From: Melastoma dodecandrum
Lineage: Eukaryota; Streptophyta; Magnoliopsida; Myrtales; Melastomataceae
Assembly: GCA_029817715.1 (NCBI GenBank)
Contig: JARUPY010000606.1
Coordinates: 8,680,001 to 8,744,000, forward strand
Direction of reading: 5' to 3'
Length of the DNA: 64,000 nt
In this document: positions 51,141-62,098 of the stretch, piece after piece
Numbering within the stretch: position 1 is the stretch's first letter
How the letters are laid out: each line of letters starts with the position of its first letter
Program-made: the position numbers and the translations under genes
Notes under the pieces: generated by a model
What the model saw: the letters and a program-made list of their open reading frames with translations, nothing else
The model's database searches: none
Told to the model about the DNA's origin: nothing

Positions 51141-52492
51141 TTTTTTTTTTTAGTAAAGTTTACTAAAAATCGATGTTTTTTAGTAAAATCGTTAGTAAAT
51201 TACTAAAAAACATTAGTAATCCGTTACTAATTTTTCACTGTTTGACCATTAGGAAAGTTATTAAACTGGGTTTAGTAAATTTGCGGAAAAATTTACTAAA
51301 CTTTTTAGTAACCGATTACTAAAAATAACGATGATTTGACAGTTTTTTTTAGTAATCGTTACTAAAATTTCACTGTTCAACTTTAGTAATCGGTTACTAA
51401 AAAGTTTAGTAATTTTTTCCGCCGATTTACTAAACCTAGTTTAGTAACTTTCTGAATGGTCAAACAGTGAAAAATTAGTAACGGTTACTAATTTTTTGTA
51501 GTAAAATTTGTAATACTAGTAATTTTCCAGGTAGGCCGTCCGGAGATTTTAGTAATGATTTGCTAATTTTGTAACCGAAATTAGTAAATTACTGTTTGAC
51601 ATAGTAAAGTCGTTAGTAAATTACTAATTTTTTTATTTTTTTTTCGTAATCGTTTACTACTTTTTGAACAAAATTCAGTAATCAATTACTAAACTTTTTA
51701 GTAATTTTCGTAAATGAACAATACATTCCGAACCTAAAACTGAACCTGTTTTCAGTGTGAAATTACTATTTTACCCCTTCGGTAAAATTATAAATAGGTT
51801 CGGTTTTAGGTTCGGACTGAAAATTCGTAAACGATTTTGTAATTTATCGCATGGGTAAAATGGTAATTTCACACTGAAAACATGTTCAGTTTTATGTTCG
51901 AAATGTACTGTTCATTTTAGAAAATTACTAAAAAGTTTAGTAATTGGTTACTGAATTTTGTTCCAAAAGTAGTAAACGATTACGAAAAAAATTTTAAAAA
52001 TTTAGTAATTTACTAACGACTTTACTATGTTACACAGTAATTTACTAATTTTTTTAACAAAATTAGTAAATCATTACTAAAATCTCCGGACGGGAAACCT
52101 GGAAAATTACTACTATTACTAATTTTTTAACAGAAAATTAGTAACCGTTACTAATTTTTCACTGTTTTTTCATTCGGAAAGTTACTAAACTAGGTTTAGT
52201 AAATCGGCGGAAAAAATTACTAAACTTTTTAGTAACCGATTACTAAAGTTGAACAGTGAAATTTTAGTAACGATTACTAAAAAAAAGTGTCAAATCAACG
52301 TTATTTTTAGTAATCGGTTACTAAAAAGTTTAGTAAATTTTTCGACCGATTTACTAAACCTAGTTTAGTAACTTTCCTAATGGTCAAACATTGAAAAATT
52401 AGTAACCGATTACTAATGTTTTTTAGTAATTTACTAATCAATTTACTAAAAAAAGTCGATTTTTAGTATAGATTACTAAAAAAAGGCAAAGG
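51141..52492. mobile_element. Foldback element: inverted repeat whose arms are themselves inverted repeats
   Basis: Outer arms ~51141-51776 and ~51853-52492 pair over ~635 bases around a ~76-bp loop. Each arm holds a shorter inverted pair of a ~111-bp unit: 51212-51323 with 51382-51492, and 52137-52247 with 52306-52417, so four copies alternate in direction. Units are dense in TTAGTAA/TTACTAA and TAATCGGTTACTAA. No coding frame is present, so it is a non-autonomous element of the foldback or Mutator-MITE kind. I could not identify a target duplication. Confidence 0.85.
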
Positions 52493-52711
52493 GCAAGCAA
52501 GCTGCTCTCCTCCTCACTCCCCACCAATAATTCAACTCCCCAATTCCAAAACACACATTCTCAGTTCATTCCTTGATTCCCCCCCTTCCTTCCCTTCTTT
52601 TCTAAGCCAATTGTAGTCTCTACCTGAAAAAAACTTATCCCTGACTTCCCCTCCCTCTGTTGTTATCTCCTGATTGTAAAGAATCGATCTGTACCTCGCT
52701 TCGGATCATGA

Positions 52712-53635
52712 GGATCGCAGGAGAAGGCATTGCCGTTGTTGGCGGACTCCACAACCGACGACACCGTCAACGCTGCCGCCACCGCCGAGGCTCGCGTTCA
52801 GCCTCCCCCTCTTCATTATGTAATGTATCCACTTTACCTACAGCTGGAGCGGCTGATGAGAATCGGTGATCTTTGTTTTCGTCTAAAAAAGTAAGAGCAA
52901 TATACCAAAAGTACCTACCAGCTGAATAGGAGAAGGAAACAGCAAGTACTGGGATCTAAGTTGCTTTTCTTCCATCATTTGGTTATAAAGTAGGAGCGGA
53001 TCTCGAGATCATCTCCTGAGATCCCCTAAACCATCCCCCCCTCCCCTAAATAGATAAAGAACAAGTTTACATCCCCAAGGTCGGTCTGCCACAGTTAGGG
53101 GAATTTCCTTGTTTCTTATAAATCCGTCGCCCACACTTCCAAGGTATCCTTTGACAGACCCCCGAACAATTGGAGATTTTCCCTGCTGTCCCTCCAATTC
53201 TTAAGGAAGATATCTCCCTGTCCTGGACAGCCATTTCCATCTCCTTAGTATTTTATCATTTCCCAGGTGTTTCTGCAGAGGAGAAGATGGGGTGGCTGCT
53301 GGAGCCTGTACTGGTGCTTTGGCTATCAGAAGAAGAACAACAAAAGGATAGGCCACACTCTTCTTGTTCCTGAGCTGGTGGCCACCGTAAGTATTGCTTC
53401 TCCCACGGAAATCCGGGTGCCCTCCAACACCATTGTTTTACCTTTTATTGCCCCTCCCTCGTCACCAGCATCCTTCCTTCCCTCCGATCCTCCATCGGCG
53501 ACGCAGTCTCCCGCTGGATTATTGTCCCTCACGTCTCTTTCGGTTGGTGCCTACTCCCCTCGCGGCCCTCCGTCCATGTTCGTGGTTGGACCTTATGCAT
53601 ACGAGACCCAACTGGTGTCGCCTCCTGTTTACTAA
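52712..53635 (+). pseudogene. Truncated hydroxyproline-rich family gene (At5g52430 type)
   Basis: Exon 1 around 52712-52818 encodes TVNAAATAEARVQP, matching the family start NNS-V-(D/E)TVNAAATAIV-AESRVQP, but the ATG at 52708 is out of frame with it. Exon 2 (53279-53635, after the acceptor TTTCTGCAG) encodes RRRWGGCWSLYWCFGYQKK, RIGHTLLVPE, LPFIAPPSSPASF, SATQSPAGLLSLTSLSVGAY and GPYAYETQLVSPPV, all strong family blocks. After SPPV the family continues for some 250 residues; here a TAA follows at once and the sequence becomes unrelated. The gene therefore lacks its 3' half and has a damaged start. Family function is unknown. Confidence 0.75.
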
Positions 53636-54523
53636 CCACAATTCTTGTTGTTCGTTAGACCTCTCTCGAGTTTGTAACGGTGAATTATAAATTATCCGTA
53701 AACCTATATCTCTATAGCGATACACGAACAACTATAATCCTTTTAAGTGCCAATTGTTGTCTCGGTTACCTACGAGCGTATATCTCTATGAGTTAACCTG
53801 ATCTCTCAGACTTAACCTAGGTTATATTCTCCCTCTTCTAATCCTAAGTCCCTCTCTCGAGTCTACTAAAGGATAAGGAATCAAACAAATCGGCGATCAA
53901 CCCAATATGCAAGCATTAAGCACAAGAGAACATAAGCAAACTAGAAACTTCACGAATTGATTCCGAAAAGAGTTTAGATAATCACTACACGAGTCGGTTC
54001 ATCACCGTCCTAGATAAAAGATTTAGTTCAGCATCCTAGTAGACAAGCGAAACAAGAAAATAAAAGAAAGGATAATCTCCATCGTCTTCTCCAATCTCTT
54101 CCTTAGCCGTCGTCTAGGTCCTCTCTCCTCTCGTTTGACGTTTTGAAACCCTTTTATATGTAGGGTAAATCTTCCCCAAAATACCCAAAAGATTTGGAAA
54201 TATTATAAAAAGATCTTCTCGTCTTGTGGCTGCACGAAATCTTCGTGTGGCTGCACAAAACTTCCTGGCCACAGCTTCCCTCTCGGCAACTCTACCATCT
54301 ACCGTCTTGTCACTCCTCCTTTGAGATGTCTTCCTCGACAAAGATTTCCCGTCGTATCAACCCCTTTTTCTGCAAAGAACCACAAGTGCAAAACATATCC
54401 AAACAAAACAACTAACCCGAAAATAACATGCAACTAACTATATATGCCAATAAATGTCGGATATCTATAATTAATTAGGCTCCTAAATGAAACATATAAC
54501 TCTAATTTCTTGGAGTTATCAGT
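53627..54523 (-). mobile_element. Probable LTR of a second Ty3-like element, reversed
   Basis: Read on minus, it begins TGATAACTCCAAGAAATTAG, close to the start of the other LTR in this window (TGATAACTCTATGAAAGTAG), and ends ...GTTAGTAAACA, i.e. TG...CA. The body is like an LTR: phrases such as AGTGATTATCTAAACTC and TTCGTGAAGTTTCTAGTTTGC are common in plant Ty3 LTRs. No 5-bp duplication fits (CTCC at left, GTAAA at right), so it may be a partial or rearranged copy. Its left end coincides with the point where the hydroxyproline-rich gene stops. Confidence 0.45.
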
Positions 54524-54969
54524 AAAACTTAAAACTCTCGCTTAATTTCCCCGAGCAAGGGAAGAGGTATGATCATGGATGTCCAAACCAAAAACAGGCG
54601 GCAACGCAGCCAACTCCATGAGCAGGGAGAGTCATATTATTTCTCAAGTCCAGTTGAGAGCGCGGGAATTATTTACTGGGAAATGTCTCACTGCTTCCAA
54701 AATCATTTGCCAAGTCGAAATCAACTCGTATCACGTTGGAAAAATTGAAAGATGCAAGCAAGCGATGATGACAAAACCAAGTAGAAAAAAATTCTCCTTG
54801 TAATTTTAGTTCTTCAATGATTGCCGCCTCAGGTCGCGCGAACTTACCCCCCGTCTCGCTTTCCCTTACCTTCCCCTCAACCTCCACCTTCACTTCTCAT
54901 AATGCCATTTCCAACCAGACCTCATTCATCTTCTTGTCTGCAGTTGTTCAGTTTTTGGTCTTCGCAGAT
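54524..54969. other. Region between the reversed LTR and the Lsi2-like gene
   Basis: No gene supported. The right half (54817-54969) is C/T-rich and open in the frame of the Lsi2-like protein, but looks like a leader. The left part may be retroelement remnant. Confidence 0.4.
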
Positions 54970-57951
54970 ATGGTTCCCCTGGAGAAGGTGATCCTGGGCT
55001 TGGTAGCCTTCCTCGTCTTCTGGGTACTAGCCGTTTTTCCATCCTTTCCCCTGCTCCCGATTGGACGGACCGCAGGCGCCCTCCTCGGGGGTCTGTTCAT
55101 GGTCGTTTTTGAGGTCTTGACTCCGGCCGAGGCCTACTCCTCCATCGATCTTCAAATCCTTGGTCTCCTCTTCGGGACAATGGTTGTCGGCAAGTACCTT
55201 GAACGTGCAAACATGTTCAATTACCTGGCAAAGCTCCTGTCCTGGAAGAGCATCGGCACCAAGAGATCTCGGAATACCACATGTGCTTTCCCAGTAGCTT
55301 GTTATGCTTGATTGAAACTTTATGTCCTTACATTTCCATAGTTTTTGTAAGGGAATCACCAAAAGTAAGGATTTTGCTCATATGAATCGTGACAAAAGAA
55401 CGTTTTGATAGGACGTTAGTAAGAAGCGCATATGGAATACAAAAAGGAGGCTTGATATGCTTAACTCTTACGGTCCAGGACCGCGGACACCAGAAAAGCA
55501 AAGAAAACCAACATCATCAAATTTTCATCTAAGTGTCCAAAAGAGTTGTATTTGGAGCAGTGCCCCAGTACTGGAATGTGGTTACTCTACTAAACACACG
55601 ATCCAGGATTGCATTACGCTTCCCTCTAATAAAATAATTAACTGTATCCGTGTCGCTCTGTTGGAGTAGTACGTGGATGTTTTGATGGATTTGCATTCTT
55701 TTTATTATATCTATCCCAAAAAAAATAGGAAGGGGGGATATATAACACGTGTCATTTTAAGTCGTTCGAATATTTCTCTTTAAAAATATAATAAATAAAA
55801 ACATCTCGGCAAACGTCCCAATCCAATCCCTGCCGACAAACCACCACTCCCACTAGACGACAATTTTCCTTTCAAGATAATTGAAGAAGAGAGCTTCATC
55901 TCGGGCGAGGTTTTACTTTTTCCATTTCTCTCAAGGAAGAAGAAATAAGATGGGGATCGGCAAGCAGCTCCATCTCATCCTCCTCGTGGCCGTCGCTGTC
56001 TCATCCTTAGTCCCGCCACAATGCGTCCCCGTCCTCGCCGCCGCTTCCCCTGTCCCTTACGGTGGCCACGTCACGAACTGGACAGCACATCCTACGCTAG
56101 TTGAGACGGCCACCAAGGTTGGCCTTGCCGCTACCACCGAGGAGTTCCTGATGGAGTCAGAAATCAGCCAGGCGGTTCTGAATCTGAACTTTGGTGTTAC
56201 CCGCCCTACTGGGAAGCGGAACAGGCCTTCGGTGACTTGTGGTATCCCAGGGTACAGGGCATGCATCCCGAACGCAAACGGCAAGCGGCCGAAGCACTGT
56301 GGCAAACTTCAACGAGAATGTCTAACCTGATACTCGGCGATCTACGATTGAATCTATGCCCATCATCCCAAAAACCGTTCTGCCATATATTGTGTATGTA
56401 TGAGCTTGTATTTTCAGTGAGTGTGAATCTGTATTATTCCCAGAATCTCGATCTTCTTACTAATAAGATAGAAGGGTACGTGTGTTTTATATTTAGAGCA
56501 TAATCCTAATTAATTTCATATCAGTAGTACTATGCATCATGAAGTTTGTGAGATCATACATGAAATTTAATAATAATAATAATCCCGTGAACTTTTGATT
56601 TATTCAATTGCTTAAAGTTAAAACCCCCACTTACCAAAAAAAGTAAAATATACATTTACCGTCGTCCTTTAGAACGTCTTTTTTTTCTCGGTTGTGCAGA
56701 GTTTGTGTTGTGTCGGCGGTGTCTAGTGCCTTATTCACTAATGATACATCGTGCACAGTCCTGACCTGACCGAGTTCGTGCTGCGGATATGCAGGCAGCA
56801 GAAACTTCCACCTCATCCTTTTCTGCTGGCCCTGGCTTCCAGCGCGAACATCGGGTCAGCCACTACTCCCATTGGAAATCCACAAAACCTGGTTATAGCC
56901 ATCGAGAGCAGGATGTTCACCTTCCTGAGCTTTATACTGGGATTGTTCCCGGCAACGCTGGTGGCTATCATAATAAACGCTGCTATCATTCTCGTCATGT
57001 ACTGGAAGGAGCTCTCAGTCCCACACCCCCGCGATAGTATCACGGAGGGGGAGTGTGTGAGCCTACTTGAAGATGCCGAATCCACGAGCGTTGCTCAGGA
57101 TTTCTCTGACATGTTCAATGTTGAGCTCGCGATCGATGTGGCGGTTGAAGGGCAGAGCACAGAGAAATGGAAGGCTCTGGTGTGGAAATCTTGCGTATAT
57201 CTGATCACAGCGGGGATGCTGGTGGTGTTACTATTGGAGATGAACATGTCCTGGACAGCGATTGGTGCAGCCCTTGCTTTGATTGCCCTCGACTTTAAGG
57301 ACGCGGCACCATGCTTGGAGAAGGTAACCAGAGGCTGTCTTTTCGTAGCCATCTTATTGAATTCTCATCACATGATAGGAGTCTCAAGTCTCGAACGTCA
57401 CCCTATTGGTTTCGCCCCTGCCGTTGTTAGGTGTCGTATTCCATCCTGGTGTTCTTTTGCGGGATGTTCATATCGGTGGAGGGGTTCAAATGCACAGGGA
57501 TACCAGCCCTGCTCTGGGAATACACCGAAGCCTACACCAAGGTCGATACAGCCAGTGGCATCGCTATCCTTACGGTCATCATCCTCGTGCTGTCAAATCT
57601 TGTCTCCAATGTTCCGACCGGTATGTATTCGCATCCCAGCACAAACCGTGACAAACTACCGAGTCTAACGATGATAAGATGATTGTAGTACTATTGCTGG
57701 GATCGAAGTTGGCTGCATCAGCTGCTGCAATTTCCACAGCAGATGAAAAGAAGGCATGGCTGATCCTAGCAGGGGCGAGCACCATCGCCAGGAACCTATC
57801 GTTATTGGGATCGGCGGCCAACCTCATAGTGTGTGAGCAGGCACGTCGACCCTCGCCGTTTGCCTACGAGCTGACCTTTATGAGGCATCTGGTGTTCGGC
57901 ATCCCTTCCACGTTATTAGTGACTGCCGTGGGTTTGACGCTCATCAGATGA
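54970..57951 (+). pseudogene. Lsi2-type silicon/arsenite efflux transporter, broken copy
   Basis: The family are anion-transporter-like (CitMHS/ArsB) plasma membrane carriers exporting silicic acid and arsenite. Parts: exon A 54970-~55270 ([60 protein letters not shown], then LAKLLSWKS), exon B 56700-57323 (starts CVVSAVSSALFTNDTSC, then LLALASSANIGSATTPIGNP), exon C 57431-57620 ([18 protein letters not shown]), exon D 57689-57951 ([20 protein letters not shown]). Faults: after SWKS the frame leaves the family and ends at a stop (~55309) without a usable donor, and a 5-bp TGACC tandem duplication at ~56764-56773 shifts the frame in exon B. Exons C and D are clean. It could be a young pseudogene or a gene with assembly errors. 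Confidence 0.8.
55950..56330 (+). CDS. Secreted cysteine-rich peptide, RALF-like
   Basis: A 126-residue single-exon precursor between the two halves of the Lsi2-like gene, same strand. It starts MGIGKQLHLILLVAVAVSSL, a clear signal peptide, then a propeptide with EEFLMESEISQAVL, recalling the (F/L)-M-D-S-E-(I/T)-(S/N)-R segment before mature RALF peptides. After basic TGKRNRPS the end has four cysteines spaced C-X7-C-X11-C-X6-C (CGIPGYRACIPNANGK, then HCGKLQREC). RALF peptides have four cysteines with similar but not equal spacing and usually a YISY motif, which is absent. So RALF-like is a guess; other secreted signalling or defence peptides remain possible. An in-frame ATG at 55881 would hide the signal peptide, so I chose 55950. 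Confidence 0.6.
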   Translation: MGIGKQLHLILLVAVAVSSLVPPQCVPVLAAASPVPYGGHVTNWTAHPTLVETATKVGLAATTEEFLMESEISQAVLNLNFGVTRPTGKRNRPSVTCGIPGYRACIPNANGKRPKHCGKLQRECLT

Positions 57952-59448
57952 TCTCTCGATATCGATCATTATATCACAACATTGTTACGCGAAGCCTTCT
58001 GGCTCTTTAGATTCATGGTCATTTGTATACATAAGAGAAAATCACGATTGGTCAAATAAAGGGGGACTTGTCAAAATCATCAAACAAACATGGACCATTA
58101 ATGGGCCTAATATCTCAAAGCCCGAGTAACAAAGAAAGCCCATAAAAGATGTAAAAACCTTCGGCAAAGGCCCATTATTCCCATAGAAACGCACGTGTTG
58201 CCCGGGGAGGGGGGTTGGGGGAGCGGTTGCCAACTCCGGTAATCTCACGTGGGAAAGTGGAGGGGGAAGCAGCTCCGCGGAAATCCTCTTCAACCACCAC
58301 CAACGGATCCTTCCCGGCCCAACCGAACGGACGAGAAGAGAGGGGAGAGAAGGGGATTGGATTGCCTTCCGCCACGACGAATCCTAGCTGGGAAGCTCCT
58401 CCTTCGACCGACTCGTAAAGAAACCCCCCTCTCCCTATCTCAGCAGTTCCGTTTCCTTTTTTGCTTTTGAATGAGGGGAATTGGTTGGATTAATGGCTCT
58501 GGGTGTGCGTGGCCGTGTGTGCTGGCTTGCTCCTCTGATTGCTGTTCTTGCTGTTCATTCCCACTGTAGAGGCGGCGTTTTGTCTCTTGTTATTTTGTTT
58601 CATCATTTCCAGAGTATCAGCTGAATGAGCTGCGGCTGCATGCTTGTATTTAATTGTTAATTTAGCTTCTGATTTTAATTCTTGCGGTTATTTTGGATAA
58701 GATGAGCTAGTCTCTATTCGTGCTGCAGCTGGGGAAATGGTCTGCACCCCTTTGCCGCCCTTATTGGATAAGATGAAGTGGGATATATTTGCAGATGGAG
58801 GTGTTGGTAGAATTGGTCTATCTGCTCGTGGTTTCTGTTTATCTTTTTTTTTCCCGACTCGTTCTATCTTAAAATTATGCTATCGTCCTTTTACTTGTAT
58901 GTTAAGTGTACTTAATGTCAATCAAGGCTCAAATTACGTAAACTTTCGGTCAGAAAGTGTTGCTTCATTTTTTAATTAATGGACACGAGATTACTTAACT
59001 GTGAATCAATTGTTGGTTTTATGATTTTTACCAGCCCATGCTTCATGGTGAGTGGACTTTTTTTGTCCAGACCTGGATCGCTTGTTTGGTGATTTTCATG
59101 TTTTCTCCATCATTTGGGAGCAGGTTTGCAAGATATTTCCATAGAATGTTAGATTCACCTTAAGCGACTTAAGGTTGTCCGGGACGACATCTGCAGGGAA
59201 TTAACGTCATCGTGGAGCAGTTGTTTTCTAACAGTGATAAAGCTCTCTTTCCTTCCATCACTGCAGATTCACTCCTGAAAATAATTCTCTGGATTCTTCC
59301 TTTTCAAATGTTGAAACTCCTAAGGCTGTTGTTAAATCTGAAGTTTATAATATTCTTCTAAATCACTGCTGTATCTTTTTTTCCCATGCTTATCCATTGG
59401 CCATTTTTTTTTAAATACATCTTCATCTTCTTCTCACGGAATTTGCAG
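57952..59448. promoter_or_regulatory. Promoter and presumed leader introns of SKP1-like 21
   Basis: Site II motifs (TGGGCC at ~58102, AGCCC at ~58118 and 58137, GGCCCA at ~58166) mark a promoter. The following GA/CC-rich stretch 58200-58440 is probably the first noncoding exon, because the first coding exon at 59449 begins directly after an acceptor (TTTGCAG). Related genes have a few more N-terminal residues in an upstream exon, which I could not locate. Confidence 0.5.
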
Positions 59449-61556
59449 ATGAAGTCTTATATCTGGCTCCAAACATCGGATGGATTAGTCCAACCAGTTG
59501 AAGAAGAGGTTGCCATGTTTTGTCCAATGATTTGTCGAGAAGTACTTCAAACTGAAATGGGTTTCTCCAAAAATTATGCCATAGCGCTTCCCCAACGAGT
59601 AACTCCACCTTTCCTGGGATTAATTCTGGATTATTGTCGGTTTCATCAGGTGCCAGGACGCTCTAATAAGGTATTCCATCTTCACCCCTGACCATTCTTC
59701 ATTTTTAATGGGAGTATCAGACCGACATACTTTTAGCGGTGTTGAATGTTTAGGTCTGAATTCAATGCTTTTGTATTTGCTTCTGATTTTAGGAGCGAAA
59801 AATATTTGACGAGAAGTTCATACGTATGGACACCAAGAAGCTGTGTGAGCTAACATCTGCTGCTGACAGCCTCCAGTTGAAGCCCTTGGTAGATTTGACT
59901 AGCAGAGCCATTGCCCGTATCATTGAGGGTAAAACTCCTGAGGAGATACGAGAGACATTTCATTTGCCAGATGACCTAACCGAGGTTTGTATTCTTACAT
60001 CATAGCTCAATATGTGTTATTTTGTACAGTCCTTTAGAAATGGGGATTGAGTTGGAATTGATTTTCCCCAGGAAGAGAAATTAGAACCTTTAAGGAATAT
60101 CACCGACGATCCACGTATTCGGCTTTTGAACCGATTATATGCGAGAAAGCGGAAAGAATTGATAGAACGGAAAAAGCTAAAGGTATTGAATTTTTAATAA
60201 ATATTACCTCATTTTTGCTCAACTTTGCTATATTGATTGGCTTCTGTATAAGTTACAGAATGTGGAGATTGAAGAGGGGCATGTTGATGAGCGTTCTGTC
60301 GATGATCTTCTGTCATTTATAAATGGTGCAGGTATGTAGAAAGTACATTAATGGTCTTAAAGATTTTAGAATTGCTAGATAAATGCATTTTTTAGTGCTT
60401 CGCCAGACAATCGGGTATGGTTCTGGAAAATTCACTGAAATGCTCTAAGAGGCATGAGAGAATGAGTTGGCCACGTCACTCCCTGCCACAGATGAATCAA
60501 TACCCCATGTCATGTATTGCAATGGGGTTCTTCCTGTTTTCTGTCAAAAATGTTGTGAATGGGTCGTTGGTTTTCTAATGCTTAATATTATTATGTGGTC
60601 ATGTATGTTGAATGGAAGCAATCTACTGTGACCACACAATCTACAGCTCTGTATCGGCTGAGCTTTACCAGATCTCATGACAATTAGTTGCACCACCAGC
60701 AGATGGGAAGGAAGTACAGACCAATAAAAATAAGAAGAAAAATCGCCGGAAGAAAGATCAGATTAAAGATACATCACCGCATAAAGTGAACGGCACTCAT
60801 CATGGGGTTTGTTTTCATCCTCGTGTCTGGATAATTCTGCTCATTCATTTTGCTGGAAAATAATCATACTGTGATACCTTATTACCCTAGCCTTGCACAT
60901 TTTAGGAGCTTGACAATTTGTCAATTTCTTGTTCAAATGGAGATGCTAACGACATTGAGACATCCGCTTTGGGCGAGGCCTTTAAAGTGCATGATTCTGG
61001 TGGTGCCACCTTTTCTCCGAAGCTAGAGTTTGATGATGGAGATATGGATGATGATTTGGATCCTGCAATGAAGGAAGAACTAGACAGGTAAACATTTCTG
61101 GGATTTTTAAGTCACAAAAGTATTGGACTTTGCTTTTGCAAATCTCCCTGTTTTCATGGTCGTGATTTAATTGCTTTCAACCGAAGATGGTAGCCTGTAC
61201 ATGACCTGATAAGGGAGTTTTCTTGTGATTAGCTTAGCCTGGAATATGGAGAAGGATGTGATGTTCTGGAAAGTAAGATGTTCTGATTTATCGTATTTGG
61301 CCCTGAATTATTTGTTCTATGTAGGGAGGTGGAGGACTTTGCTCGTAGATTAAACTCCGATTGGCCCGAGAGGATTCAAGAGATTCTATCCTCAGGACCA
61401 GAGAGAAAACTTGTACCTATATCAATCGATGGAGATGCTTCCAGTCGTCGTCCATGTATAAGTATGTCCCTTTTAATTCCGCCCTACTGGATGCATGGAT
61501 TCAAGTGTTTTAGCTGACATTTGATTGTGATGCCGGCAGGCTTGGACCGGAGATAA
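59449..61556 (+). CDS. SKP1-like protein 21 (ASK20/21 type)
   Basis: A SKP1-domain protein of the SCF ubiquitin ligase adaptor family with a long extra C-terminus. Exons: 59449-59670, 59793-59984, 60072-60182, 60259-60331, 60703-60806, 60906-61087, 61325-61461, 61540-61556; 1038 bases, 345 residues (Arabidopsis ASK21: about 351). Start MKSYIWLQTSDGLVQPVEEE, then the BTB/POZ-like core CRFHQVPGRSNKERKIFDEK, the Skp1 helices KLCELTSAADSLQLKPLVDL and GKTPEEIRETFHLPDDLTEE. The tail has HVDERSVDDLLSFINGA, a Lys-rich block and an acidic block, and ends DREVEDFARRLNSDWPERIQ. The last exon is 17 bases. Some upstream residues in a 5' exon may be missing from this model. Confidence 0.92.
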
Positions 61557-62098
61557 TTGTTGGCCAATCCCACACTCCATTTTTTCTTGTTGTGGATATG
61601 CATGCCGGCCGTGCCATCGCCAAACCCCATGATCTGGTCGGCGAGTTATTAGGACAAAACCCGAGGGAAGCCTGTAATTGTTCGATCCTCTTTTTTTTTG
61701 GTTATTTTTTCTCCCAGTCTTCACAGCTTCTGGTTGCCGCACCATGTTGTTTAGAAAAGATTGCAATGTCAGTCTTTTCTTGACTAATTGTTGCTTCAAT
61801 TCAATACGAAATTTTGTCAAGAGTTTCCTGAGCCCCCACTTGTGTCACTGTTTAAGAACGCGGGCATATATTTAAGAGTGGGTTTTTGGGTTTGACGTGA
61901 AGGTTGGGTTAGGGGGCCCAGCCCAGCCCAATAGAAGGCCGATTAAAGAAGAAGATGCGAGTTGTAAAATTTTATTGAATTATTTTAGACAAAGCTTGTC
62001 TTGTCCCCAATCAGGAGTAACCCTAATAGAAATAAATAGCCTAAAAACCCAGACAAACAGGCTGCTGCGCTGCGCTGCGCTGCGCCTTCTCAGAGGAG
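61557..62098. promoter_or_regulatory. 3' flank of SKP1-like 21 and promoter of the zinc-knuckle gene
   Basis: Holds a GGGCCCAGCCCAGCCCA cluster at ~61914-61930 (site II type) and, in the leader, a short (CTGCG)n repeat at 62066-62085. No other gene is seen. Confidence 0.5.
62066..62085 (+). repeat. (CTGCG)4 microsatellite in a leader
   Basis: Four units of CTGCG lie 14 bases before the ATG at 62099. Confidence 0.8.

Noticed and set aside
58215..58470. Short plus-strand frames in GA/CC-rich DNA
   Set aside because: Most likely the noncoding leader of the SKP1-like gene; no start context or homology.
61592..61783. Frame containing HTPFFLVVDMHAG and beyond as a longer SKP1-like tail
   Set aside because: Splicing at 61461/61540 gives an early stop at 61554-61556; reading on would require a different, non-consensus acceptor.
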